Shown in pieces: positions 1 through 7,716 of a stretch of 34,242 nucleotides of DNA. The DNA comes from Chloroflexota bacterium. GTDB lineage: Bacteria; Chloroflexota; Anaerolineae; Anaerolineales; Villigracilaceae. The notes below the pieces were generated by a model. That model was not told where the DNA came from. It searched no databases and saw only the letters and a list, made by a program, of their open reading frames with translations. Made by a program: the position numbers and the translations under genes. Numbering within the stretch: the first letter of the stretch is position 1; every line of letters starts with the position of its first letter. The stretch spans positions 1-34,242 of the forward strand of contig JACRLC010000052.1 of the NCBI GenBank assembly GCA_016235425.1. The letters are read 5' to 3'.

Positions 1-102
1 AGGTTGTCGGAGAGCCGGATGAGGGAAAACCTCATGTCCGGTTCGATGTGGCAGGGGATGGAAACCAGGATTTATATCCCAGGCGCCATCCCTTGACCCT
101 AC
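1..102 (+). mobile_element. 3' end of a group II intron (domains V and VI)
   Basis: Domain V is at 12-44. GAGCCGGA (12-19) pairs with TCCGGTTC (37-44), TGAGG (20-24) pairs with CCTCA (30-34), the loop is GAAAA, and the two-base bulge TG sits at 35-36. The catalytic AGC triad is at 13-15. Domain VI follows: 50-61 pairs with 86-98 and leaves A96 unpaired, where the branch-point adenosine belongs. The intron would end in AC at 102, six bases after A96, matching the usual 3' AY end. The reverse transcriptase gene, if present, lies upstream of the window. Base pairing was worked out by eye; the family assignment is from known intron structure. Confidence 0.82.
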
Positions 103-106
103 CACT

Positions 107-131
107 GGTCCCTTCGACAGGCTCAGGGACC
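107..131. repeat. Palindromic repeat of the CTTCGAC..GCTCAGG type
   Basis: GGTCCCT (107-113) is an inverted copy of AGGGACC (125-131), with the core CCTTCGACAGGCTCAGG between. The same core, with small changes, recurs at 8732-8747, 10248-10262 and 11191-11222. It is a dispersed palindromic repeat of the REP kind. Confidence 0.6.
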
Positions 132-239
132 GCAGGTGGGATTCGCCGCCATTTTCGAGCAGTTTCCTCGCTTCGGGTTTTTCCTGCTCCCAAACACTGT
201 CCACGCCCGCCCCCACCGCCATTACCCCAGCAAACTACG

Positions 240-257
240 CCGGGGCTTACGCAAACC
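240..257 (+). repeat. Left copy of an 18-bp direct repeat
   Basis: This site reads CCGGGGCTTACGCAAACC and matches 17 of 18 bases of the copy at 4241-4258 in the same orientation. The two copies enclose the Yip1/ABC cassette. It may be the end of a lost insertion sequence or a duplicated target. Confidence 0.55.
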
Positions 258-561
258 ATTGGGCGGCTATATACTGACCTTTGTGAAAATAATCCCGAAA
301 TTGCAACTTCTATGAAAAATCGTATACTTAAACTATCCGGGGATATCTCGATTATAGGTTGTCACTTCTTATAGGTATTCCGTCTGGCATGAATCGAATA
401 GTTTATCCTATGAACAGGTAACTTGCTAATTGACAAGGATGTTATTGGCAAATCAAACGATTGATAGTCGCACACTACGGGGATATCAAGATAGTAGAAT
501 GAGCATACTAGACGGCGCATAATTACGGTGTTAACCAAAATTGACCTGCCCCTTTCTCTCT

Positions 562-568
562 AAGGAGG
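562..568 (+). promoter_or_regulatory. Strong ribosome binding site fixing the start at 574
   Basis: AAGGAGG ends five bases before the ATG at 574. It overrides the possible TTG start at 541, which has no such signal. Confidence 0.7.
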
Positions 569-573
569 ATGAT

Positions 574-1173
574 ATGGAGCAACGAGTTCCTACCGCATTG
601 AGGGATAGACTTCGCGGCATGTTGATTCAACCCAATCAAACAATGGCTACTGTGGCGCCCAATCTGACCGAAGGCGCGCTAATCGTGGTGGGGCTTATTG
701 TGATAGCCGGGATCCGGGTAGCGCTGGAAGTTGCTTACGCGGCAAAAGGAAATACTGTTGGTTTCGCTATTGGTGGCGCTGGGATTGGTATCAGCATGGC
801 TTGGGTAAGCCTGACGCTTCTCCTTCGCCTTATCGCCCGCGCATTGGGTGGCACTGGCAACTATCGCAACTTGCTGGCCTTAATGGGATATGCCTCTATC
901 CCGATGATCCTGACCACATGGGTTTCCATCGTTATCTTTATCGTCTCGCCAGTGCTATTGCCTAACCTGGGTGGCACCGGGTGGAGTCCACTGCACACTC
1001 TCATTGGGTGGATCGGCATGGCCTGGGGCTGGCCAGGGGTGCTGAGTTATTACGCCTTACGGCATAGCCAGCGGTTGTCCGCCGGCAGGGCTGGGAGCAT
1101 TGTCGCGGTAGTCCACATTTTGATGCTGCTCGGATGGTTCCTGCCTGTGCTCGTGCCAGGCTGGTTTGGATAA
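574..1173 (+). CDS. Yip1-family integral membrane protein
   Basis: A 199-residue membrane protein. About five hydrophobic segments are visible: residues near 35-58, 68-90, 102-128, 142-160 and 176-195. The stretch GGTGNYRNLLALMGYASIP resembles the conserved core of the Yip1 domain (PF04893), which in bacteria marks small polytopic proteins of unknown function. The start is the ATG with the AAGGAGG site. It is the first gene of a block that continues with two small membrane proteins and an ABC exporter, so it may be an accessory to that exporter. That link rests on position only. The family call is moderately sure; no specific function can be given. Confidence 0.7.
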   Translation: MEQRVPTALRDRLRGMLIQPNQTMATVAPNLTEGALIVVGLIVIAGIRVALEVAYAAKGNTVGFAIGGAGIGISMAWVSLTLLLRLIARALGGTGNYRNLLALMGYASIPMILTTWVSIVIFIVSPVLLPNLGGTGWSPLHTLIGWIGMAWGWPGVLSYYALRHSQRLSAGRAGSIVAVVHILMLLGWFLPVLVPGWFG

Positions 1174-1189
1174 TCTTAGAGGTACCTCC

Positions 1190-1423
1190 ATGAATAAAAA
1201 TAACCTGGGCATAGTAATCTTCCTGCTTGGCATTTTCTTTTTGTTTATGCATACAACCTTACCATTCTTATGGTTATTGACAGGAATTGCTTATCCCTAC
1301 CCACTATCTTCAAATCAAGGCGTCTTGTTCTATCTTCAAGGTTTTTCACCTCCGATTGGGGCAGTACTTCTTGTTGTGGGTAGTTTGATTTACAGCGAAG
1401 GAAAGGAGATTTCCAGAAAATGA
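1190..1423 (+). CDS. Small membrane protein, unknown
   Basis: A 77-residue protein with two hydrophobic segments (residues about 6-32 and 51-70), separated by a Tyr/Pro-rich loop and ending in a basic tail (GKEISRK). The ATG at 1190 is preferred to an upstream TTG at 1166, because 'agagg' lies just before it and the TTG would overlap the previous gene. Its stop overlaps the next start as ATGA (1420-1423), so the two are translationally coupled. The DNA is more AT-rich than the ABC genes that follow, which suggests a separate origin. No family was recognised. Confidence 0.55.
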   Translation: MNKNNLGIVIFLLGIFFLFMHTTLPFLWLLTGIAYPYPLSSNQGVLFYLQGFSPPIGAVLLVVGSLIYSEGKEISRK

Positions 1424-1830
1424 ATTTCCCGAGCACTCATCCTTATTGGACATGGATGTACTTCGGCGTTTTCGGAACCGCTGGGACGGTATTGTTTATC
1501 CTAACCATGTGGACTGTTGCTAAACTTCGAAAAAAATCAGATCAAAAGCTTCGGCTTGCATTACGGCTAAATTTGCTGGGGTATATGTTTTTGTTTATTG
1601 CTTCCTGGTTCGCATGTGGAATTGGAGGGCCGCCCGGGAACTTGCTGAGTGCGGATTCGGTAGTCCACAATAATTTAGCCGCTCTTGGAGCCGCTACAAT
1701 GGCAATGTTTTTTTCTGTGCCGGGTTGGTGTTTTGTGTTTCTTGGTTACCGTTTAATGTTGAAAACAATTCTACTTGACACCAATTTAGAAGATGCACTG
1801 AGGCAGAATGAAACCAATAATTCCGGCTAA
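1420..1830 (+). CDS. Four-helix membrane protein, unknown
   Basis: A 136-residue protein. It has hydrophobic segments near residues 12-32, 48-68, 83-100 and 100-117, and a charged cytoplasmic stretch (KLRKKSDQKLR) after the first helix. The start codon overlaps the stop of the preceding small gene by four bases, so the pair is coupled. A gap of about 120 bases separates it from the ABC ATPase gene. That gap holds a small AAATT/AATTT inverted repeat near 1845-1857 and no clear promoter. No family was recognised; a membrane partner or immunity-like protein for the exporter is only a guess. Confidence 0.55.
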   Translation: MNFPSTHPYWTWMYFGVFGTAGTVLFILTMWTVAKLRKKSDQKLRLALRLNLLGYMFLFIASWFACGIGGPPGNLLSADSVVHNNLAALGAATMAMFFSVPGWCFVFLGYRLMLKTILLDTNLEDALRQNETNNSG

Positions 1831-1950
1831 TGCCACTGAGCAACAAATTCGCAATTTGCGGGCTGTCAGAATAAAAATGCAACAGCCATTCAAATACGAA
1901 TGAGACGAAATCGGAACACTGATCAGCCAATAAAAATACGGAGGCTAAAA

Positions 1951-2895
1951 ATGCCGAATATTGTCGAAGCGAATAAACTGGTCAAGCAATACCCAGGCAG
2001 CCCGGAGCCAGCGGTGCGCGGGGTGAGTTTTGCCATCCAGCAGGGCGAGATATTCGGATTTCTAGGCCCGAATGGCGCTGGCAAGACCACCACGATCTCG
2101 ATGCTGTCGTGCCTGCTAAAGCCGACCGAGGGCAGCGCAACGGTGACCGGGTTCGACTTGATCCGTCAGTCGGCAGAGGTGAAACGGCGAATTGGGTTGG
2201 TGCCTCAGGACCTGGCACTGTACCCGACGCTATCGGCGCGCGACAATTTGTCCTTCTTTGGCCGTATCTACAGCCTCAAGGGCTCCGACCTGCGTCAGCG
2301 CGTTGACGATGCCTTGAAGATGGTCGGCCTGTTTGATCGGGCTGGCGACGCCGTCGAGACGTTTTCAGGCGGGATGAAACGCCGGGTCAATATCGCGGCC
2401 GGACTGCTGCATAAGCCCGAGGTGCTGTTTCTCGACGAACCAACAGTCGGCGTTGATCCGCAGTCGCGTAATTTCATCTTTGAAAACGTCGAGTCGCTCA
2501 ACCGGGATGGGTTGACGGTACTGTATACCACGCACTACATGGAAGAAGCCCAGCGGTTATGCGACCGCGTGGCGATCATTGACCAGGGTCAGATCATCGC
2601 ACTGGATACACCAAAGGCGCTGATTGATTCGCTTGGCGGCGGCATCATCCACCTGGGTGTGCCGCCTGAGATACCCGAATCGCTCATCGCAGAAGTTGAG
2701 CGCCTGCCCGGCGTGCAGAGTGTGGCACACACGGACGGTAAATTGGAAATTACCGCACAACACGCGCAGCACGCACTGATCAGCGTGATCAAAGTTTTCA
2801 ATGAAGCCGACGTATCCATCACCTCGCTCGAGATCCTGGAACCGAACCTCGAAACGGTGTTCCTGCACCTGACCGGCAAGCGGCTGCGAAATTAG
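1951..2895 (+). CDS. ABC transporter ATP-binding protein (DrrA/CcmA type)
   Basis: Cytoplasmic ATPase of an ABC-2 exporter, 314 residues. Visible motifs are Walker A GPNGAGKTT (about residues 40-48), a Q-loop in GLVPQD, the signature FSGGMKRR, Walker B VLFLDEPTVG and the H-loop TTHYMEEA. The C-terminal 80 residues form the extra domain common in DrrA/NatA-like subunits. The start is the ATG at 1951 with 'acggagg' upstream. An alternative in-frame start at 1900 lacks a site. The permease gene follows after 40 bases. The substrate cannot be read from sequence; drugs, sodium ions and lipids are known substrates of this family. Confidence 0.9.
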   Translation: MPNIVEANKLVKQYPGSPEPAVRGVSFAIQQGEIFGFLGPNGAGKTTTISMLSCLLKPTEGSATVTGFDLIRQSAEVKRRIGLVPQDLALYPTLSARDNLSFFGRIYSLKGSDLRQRVDDALKMVGLFDRAGDAVETFSGGMKRRVNIAAGLLHKPEVLFLDEPTVGVDPQSRNFIFENVESLNRDGLTVLYTTHYMEEAQRLCDRVAIIDQGQIIALDTPKALIDSLGGGIIHLGVPPEIPESLIAEVERLPGVQSVAHTDGKLEITAQHAQHALISVIKVFNEADVSITSLEILEPNLETVFLHLTGKRLRN

Positions 2896-2935
2896 TTTGT
2901 AACAAGCCTTCTCGCCAACTTCCCGGAGGATTGAC

Positions 2936-4234
2936 ATGATTGGACAAATTCTCGCGACCACCTGGAAAGACCTCAAAATTCTGCTGAAAGACTTTGGCGG
3001 TCTGGCCACGCTGTTCCTGATGCCGACGATGTTCATCTTCGTCATGACGCTGGCGCTGGGCGGCTTATTCAACCGCGGCGGCGACAACCCCATCGAAATC
3101 CTGGTTGTCAACAACGACACAGGCGCGATTGGGTCTCAGATCGTCGAAGAGCTTCGGGCAACCGAGGGCTTCACCGTCGAGACCGAGTGGGACGGCGAAA
3201 CGTTGACGCGTGCCAAAGCCGAGGCGTTGATCGTTGATGAGAAGCGCAGCATCGCCGTGATCATCCCGGCCAATTTCAGCGACACGATCGAGCGCAGCGT
3301 GTTCGACACCCCGACCGACGAAACGCCGCAGAAGGCCCGGATTGACCTGGTCGTCGATCCGACTTTATCGTCGCAGATCGTCGGCCCGGTCAAAGGTACC
3401 CTGAAAGGGTTGGGTCAGCAGGCCTTGATGACAGGCGTCGCCCCGCGCGGCATTGACCTGTTCCTCGATCAAATTGACCAGTCATCTGACTCGCCAATGT
3501 CAACTGAGGCTCGAGAGTCACTGCGCGAAAAGGCGGTTCGGAGCACTGCCGGGGGCGGGGACACGAGCTCAGTGCTTGAGGTTGTCCAGATGCAACCGGC
3601 AGGCATGGAGATCGAGAAATTGCCCAACTCCGTCCAACAATATGTTCCCGGTTGGACGTTGTTCGGTGTATTCTTCATCGCCCAGACGCTGGCCACCAGC
3701 CTGCTGGAAGAGAAGAAGGTCGGCACTTTTCGCCGGTTGCTCGTAGCGCCCATGTCGCGCGCCGCGCTCTTATTGGGCAAACTGACGCCATTCTTGATCG
3801 TCAACCTGATACAGATCGTGCTGATGTTCGCGGTCGGTGTTTTCATCATGCCGCTCGTTGGCGCGCCCAAACTCGAATTAGGCCAACATCCCGAAGCGCT
3901 GATCCTGATCTCGCTAGCCGCCTCACTGGCCGCCACAGGGTTGGGACTGTTGATCGCGGCGCTCACCAAAACCGCAGAGCAGATTAGCGGCCTCGGCACA
4001 CTGCTGGTGGTCACGATGGCGGCTCTGGGCGGCGTGATGGTGCCGCGCTACATCATGCCCGATTTCATGCGAACCATCGGCCTGATCTCGCCGCACGCCT
4101 GGGCCTTGACCGCGTATCAAGATGTGCTGGTGCGCGGCTATGATGTGGCACACATCCTGCCCGAGGTTGCCGCGCTAATGGGCTTTGCCGTGGTGTTCTT
4201 CGGGGTGGCCTTGTGGCGCTTTAAGTGGGACTAG
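2936..4234 (+). CDS. ABC-2 type transporter permease
   Basis: Membrane partner of the preceding ATPase, 432 residues. There is one N-terminal transmembrane helix (about 20-42). A large extracytoplasmic domain (about 45-235) follows, with the phrase 'IEILVVNNDTGAIG' typical of ABC-2 permeases. Five or six helices end the protein (about 240-430), including the EEKKVGTFRRLLVAP coupling segment. This layout matches YhgE/Pip-like and NatB/DrrB-type permeases (ABC2_membrane_3). A clear ribosome site (cggagga) lies five bases before the ATG. One or two copies of this protein with two ATPases would make the exporter. The gene ends 37 bases before the convergent glycosyltransferase, without a clear terminator. 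Confidence 0.88.
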   Translation: MIGQILATTWKDLKILLKDFGGLATLFLMPTMFIFVMTLALGGLFNRGGDNPIEILVVNNDTGAIGSQIVEELRATEGFTVETEWDGETLTRAKAEALIVDEKRSIAVIIPANFSDTIERSVFDTPTDETPQKARIDLVVDPTLSSQIVGPVKGTLKGLGQQALMTGVAPRGIDLFLDQIDQSSDSPMSTEARESLREKAVRSTAGGGDTSSVLEVVQMQPAGMEIEKLPNSVQQYVPGWTLFGVFFIAQTLATSLLEEKKVGTFRRLLVAPMSRAALLLGKLTPFLIVNLIQIVLMFAVGVFIMPLVGAPKLELGQHPEALILISLAASLAATGLGLLIAALTKTAEQISGLGTLLVVTMAALGGVMVPRYIMPDFMRTIGLISPHAWALTAYQDVLVRGYDVAHILPEVAALMGFAVVFFGVALWRFKWD

Positions 4235-4240
4235 ATTTGA

Positions 4241-4258
4241 CCGGGACTTACGCAAACC
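4241..4258 (+). repeat. Right copy of the 18-bp direct repeat
   Basis: This site reads CCGGGACTTACGCAAACC, one base different from 240-257 and in the same orientation. It sits in the short gap between the permease stop and the convergent glycosyltransferase stop, marking the right edge of the accessory cassette. Confidence 0.55.
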
Positions 4259-4271
4259 TTTATCCAAAAGA

Positions 4272-5432
4272 CTACTTCACAACCGCAACCCCTTTTACCA
4301 CTCTCTCCTCCCTCTTCACCCACGACAATCTCTCCACATCGCGCCGCGCCTGCCCCCCCAACGCAACCCTGCGCGGTTCATCCCCAAGCAACCCCTCAAT
4401 CTCCAATCTCCAATCTCGAATTACCAATTCCCAATTACCCGAATCGCCCCCAGGGAGGCAAAACACCGCGTTCCCATCATTCAACACTTCACGTATCGAA
4501 GGCAAATCCGCGCTGACAATCGCGCGGCCTGCCGCCATGTACTCGAACATCTTCATCGGGTTGATGACTTCGGCGATGTCCTGCCCACTGCTGGCGGAAA
4601 TGGAGCGGCTGTAGGGCATGAGCAAAACGTCCGAGGCGGCCTGGTAAAGCGGGATAATTTTATGCTCCACGAAGCCCGTCATCGTCACGTTCGTCAGCGC
4701 GGCCCCACGCAGTTTGCCGCGCCAAAAATCCACCAGTTCAGGCGTGCCGCCCACCCACAAAAAATTCACTTGTTGCATTTGCTTTGCGAGTTCAAACAAC
4801 AAGTCTGCGCCGCGGCCGGGGTAGATGTGACCCGTGAATCCAACCGTCAAACCATCGGTCAGATTTAATTGACGACGCGCCTCCTGTGGATTTGGCAAGC
4901 CTTGATATTTTTCCAATTCGACGCCATTCGGCGCGACAAGCAACGCTTCATCCGGGAACCTAAGCTGGGTCGAGCGTTCTAAAGCATTTCTCAACGCTGA
5001 CGTAGTGACCGTCATCACCTTTTGGCCGCGCGCTTTCCAAAATTGACTCAGCCACCACGCGCCCATGCGCCCGGCCACGTCCGCGTGCATTTCGAGGACG
5101 ACGGGATAACCTGCCCATAATCCAAGCACAGCAGATTGAGGAAGCCAGGTGTAAATTAAATCCGCGTTGAAATTCTTCGCGGCGCGCTGGGCGTGGAGGA
5201 TAAAGTCGAAGCGTTTGAGATGTCTGTTTGACGGAAGCAGTTCGAGGTCCGGGGCGAGGCGGAGGCCGTAGTGTGAGAGCAGGGTCTCTTTTGGGACGCG
5301 GCCAGTTTCTGCGGGGGCGAACATGCGAACGTCGTGATCCAATTGAATTAAAGCCTGGTTCACCTTCATCGCCTGAATCGAATTGGCGGTGAGGGACGGG
5401 ATGCGCGAGTTGGTGATGACGGCGATTTTCAT
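4272..5432 (-). CDS. Family 4 glycosyltransferase
   Basis: Adds a sugar to a growing surface polysaccharide or glycolipid in the cytoplasm. It is 386 residues with a GT-B fold. The N-terminal half opens with MKIAVITNSRIPS and a helix carrying the Gly/Ser-rich acceptor side. The C-terminal donor domain contains VGFTGHIYPGRGADLL and the typical FEYMAAGRAIVSADLPSIREVL stretch with the E-x7-E-like spacing. The ATG at 5432 overlaps the methyltransferase stop as ATGA. Longer frames upstream only read into that gene. It is the last gene of the minus-strand polysaccharide cluster. The sugar specificity is not evident. Confidence 0.85.
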   Translation of the reverse strand: MKIAVITNSRIPSLTANSIQAMKVNQALIQLDHDVRMFAPAETGRVPKETLLSHYGLRLAPDLELLPSNRHLKRFDFILHAQRAAKNFNADLIYTWLPQSAVLGLWAGYPVVLEMHADVAGRMGAWWLSQFWKARGQKVMTVTTSALRNALERSTQLRFPDEALLVAPNGVELEKYQGLPNPQEARRQLNLTDGLTVGFTGHIYPGRGADLLFELAKQMQQVNFLWVGGTPELVDFWRGKLRGAALTNVTMTGFVEHKIIPLYQAASDVLLMPYSRSISASSGQDIAEVINPMKMFEYMAAGRAIVSADLPSIREVLNDGNAVFCLPGGDSGNWELVIRDWRLEIEGLLGDEPRRVALGGQARRDVERLSWVKREERVVKGVAVVK

Positions 5433-6340
5433 TCGGCTGGCTTGGACGCGACGAAAGTGAACGACCCCGTAAAGTGCCGGATGCGCGTATTTTCGAGCGG
5501 CTTCCGCGTGACGAGGCTTCCGCCAAGCCACCAGAGTTTGTGAAGCAACTCAAGCGGGAAGACGATGGCCTGGGCCAATGCACGCGGCATCTTGAAAAAC
5601 ATCCCCATGCTGGCTTGCGCTTTGAGCGACGACCAGGTCTCGCTCGGCGCGAGTCTTTCAACCGTCAGGCCGCCATATCGCAGTAAGTTGTGCGCGCCCA
5701 AATGTGAGTGATGATAAAAACTGGTTCCGTGAGACGGCTCAAGAAAGGCGACCGTGCCAATCAATTTGCCGCCGGGTTTTAGAACCCGGTTGATTTCGCG
5801 CATCATCACAAACGGGAAACGGACATATTGCATGACCGTGATGCACAGAATAAAGTCGAAGGTTTTATCTTTGAACGGGAGCATGTGAGCGTCGCCCAAA
5901 ATTTGAGCGTTGGGCGCTTCGTAATCCAGGCCCACCCATTCAAAGCCTGCATGTTCGCTGATTTGTTTGTGAATTGCATCGCCGCAACCGAGGTCGAGCA
6001 TGAGGCTGTCTTTTGATTTTGCCCTGGGGAAATAACTCAGGATTTCTTTGGTGAGATGGCGGGGAACACTGACGCCCGAAAAATCCACCTCCGGCGCGGG
6101 GTTGGTTTGCAAAGGGTCGAATTGAAACCCGCCGTTGGGGAGGAGGGGCGTGCCAAGCTCAAAATCGAGGGGATAGTTTTTGGGTCGTTGCAGGCGCAAG
6201 TCGAGCGCGCCTGATTTTGTATATTTGTATTGCAAGCCACAGGCGGTGCATTCAGCGCCGTCTTTTATTTTTTCCAGTCCGTGACCGCAGTAACTGCATA
6301 TTAAATTGTTCCATACGCGGCTTGAGATGGGGTCGGTCAT
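5429..6340 (-). CDS. SAM-dependent methyltransferase with N-terminal zinc ribbon
   Basis: 303 residues. A short zinc-ribbon-like part has C15-x2-C18 and C31-x2-C34, as in Trm112-like or 'Trm112-fused' methyltransferases. A class I methyltransferase core follows with motif I LMLDLGCGD and the post-motif phrase FDFILCITVMQYVRFP (Methyltransf_11 type). The C-terminal 60 residues include an amphipathic segment that could touch the membrane. It probably methylates a sugar, lipid-linked intermediate or quinone-like compound. Its place between a flippase and a glycosyltransferase favours surface glycan modification, but this is inference. The start at 6340 has 'gggaga' upstream. Confidence 0.8.
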   Translation of the reverse strand: MTDPISSRVWNNLICSYCGHGLEKIKDGAECTACGLQYKYTKSGALDLRLQRPKNYPLDFELGTPLLPNGGFQFDPLQTNPAPEVDFSGVSVPRHLTKEILSYFPRAKSKDSLMLDLGCGDAIHKQISEHAGFEWVGLDYEAPNAQILGDAHMLPFKDKTFDFILCITVMQYVRFPFVMMREINRVLKPGGKLIGTVAFLEPSHGTSFYHHSHLGAHNLLRYGGLTVERLAPSETWSSLKAQASMGMFFKMPRALAQAIVFPLELLHKLWWLGGSLVTRKPLENTRIRHFTGSFTFVASKPAE

Positions 6341-6356
6341 GGAGCGATTCTCCCGG

Positions 6357-7691
6357 TTAGATTTCCGCCTGACGACGGCGAATCTCGGTCATGCCCCGCC
6401 AAACCATCAGGCCAACAGAAAAGATATAGTAGAAAGACAGCAGGGCGGCTTCCATCACGTAGCCGTAACGCGGCACGAGCAGGAAGGCCAGCCCAACTTT
6501 AAGTACACCCGCGATGACGGTAGCAGTCAACGGGAAAGTGGGGAGACCCAATGAAAGCAAAAGCGGCCGATTCCAGAAAAGCGTGAAATTAAAAACCATG
6601 CCGACAAGCAGGGCCATCAAGGCGGGATACGCCGCGACAAATTTGCTTCCGTTCAACCACAACAGCCATTGACCGAACAGAATCATGCCCAATCCCAGGA
6701 TGAAGTTGTAGGCAAACGCAATAGTGGTGACTTTTCGCAGGAAGTCCCGCAGGCGCGGCCATGCCTTTTGAACGATAAGCCGGTTGAATTCAGGGTAGGC
6801 CGTCAGAATGAGCGGATGAACAGGCAGGGCCAGCAAAAGGATGATGGCGTACGCGGCTTTGTAATATCCAGCGGCTTCGTTTGTGAGGAAGAATCCCACC
6901 CACAGGATTTCGCTTTCGCGGAAAACAAGAATGGCCGTTGCGCTCAAATTGGAACTGACCGCAAAGCGCACTTTTTCGCGAAAATTCGGCAGGACGCGTA
7001 ATGAGGTCTTCCACCAGCCGCCGCCAAGTCTGAGTGTGAGGTGATGCATGGCGGTAAAAAACATTCCAAGCCCAAGAACGAGCTTCCCCGCCAGGTACGC
7101 GTAAAGGACAAACTGCAAACTTTCTTTGGCAAAGAATGCGAACGTAATCAGTCCCGCGGTGAGAATGCTTTGCGCGAGATTGATCACGCCCTGAAGTTTG
7201 ATCTTGCCAACAGCCTGAAGGATGCCTGTTGATGTTTCAGTATTGAAATTGGCCAGCAGTCCGAGGCTGTAGACGATGAACAGCCACGCGATATCGGGCG
7301 TCTTGGCAATGTATCGGGAGGCAAGCCCGGCAGTGACAGTGACGAGTACGAAAGCCAGCAGGGAAACCATGGCTTCGGTCAATGATGCGGCTTTTACCAG
7401 CGCGGCGGCTTTATCTTTCTCATCCTTTTCTAGATATTCCCCCCCATAACGGACAACCAGTTCACTCATGCGAAACGACAACAGACCGTTAACTGTCGAG
7501 GCATAACTCATGATGATTCCGACCAGGCCAAATCCCGCCGGGGTAAGCAGGCGTGCGGCGAGGATGCCTTGAAGGACGCTTAAACCAAGACTGATCGTAT
7601 TACTGCTGAAAAGGACACTGCTGGAACCAACTACCCTTTGGATGAGATGATCTTCGCGCCAGCCGGAAGTGATTTTCTGAAAAAGGGACAT
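6357..7691 (-). CDS. Wzx-like oligosaccharide flippase (MATE/MVF superfamily)
   Basis: Polytopic membrane protein of about 444 residues with roughly twelve to fourteen hydrophobic segments. It begins GSSSVLFSSNTISLGLSVLQ and LAARLLTPAGFGLVGI, the usual opening of polysaccharide-export flippases (Polysacc_synt family). It would move lipid-linked saccharide units across the inner membrane. The ATG at 7691 has no clear ribosome site. A GTG five codons upstream (7706) is an alternative. The gene is 16 bases upstream of the methyltransferase and 25 bases downstream of the epimerase, so one transcript is likely. Confidence 0.85.
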   Translation of the reverse strand: MSLFQKITSGWREDHLIQRVVGSSSVLFSSNTISLGLSVLQGILAARLLTPAGFGLVGIIMSYASTVNGLLSFRMSELVVRYGGEYLEKDEKDKAAALVKAASLTEAMVSLLAFVLVTVTAGLASRYIAKTPDIAWLFIVYSLGLLANFNTETSTGILQAVGKIKLQGVINLAQSILTAGLITFAFFAKESLQFVLYAYLAGKLVLGLGMFFTAMHHLTLRLGGGWWKTSLRVLPNFREKVRFAVSSNLSATAILVFRESEILWVGFFLTNEAAGYYKAAYAIILLLALPVHPLILTAYPEFNRLIVQKAWPRLRDFLRKVTTIAFAYNFILGLGMILFGQWLLWLNGSKFVAAYPALMALLVGMVFNFTLFWNRPLLLSLGLPTFPLTATVIAGVLKVGLAFLLVPRYGYVMEAALLSFYYIFSVGLMVWRGMTEIRRRQAEI

Positions 7692-7716
7692 GAGTGAATT
7701 GCGCACAAGAATCTTT

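Larger units (their letters stand above)
103..573. other. Non-coding stretch downstream of the intron
   Basis: No convincing gene is seen. The first part (103-240) is GC-rich and holds a hairpin of the 'CTTCGACAGGCTCAGG' type at 107-131. The second part (about 258-560) is clearly more AT-rich. It contains two copies of GGGGATATC (near 340 and 479) and one copy of the 18-bp motif at 240-257. A TTGATA/TATCAA pair with a 17-base spacer (461-489) could be a weak promoter for the gene starting at 574, but the match is poor. The reading frames here have no family-like composition. Confidence 0.5.

Noticed and set aside
48-374. Open reading frame of about 108 codons
   Set aside because: It covers the intron end, a palindromic repeat and AT-rich non-coding DNA. 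It has no family-like composition and no ribosome site.
430-435. TTGACA as a -35 box for the gene at 574
   Set aside because: No acceptable -10 box lies 16-18 bases downstream.
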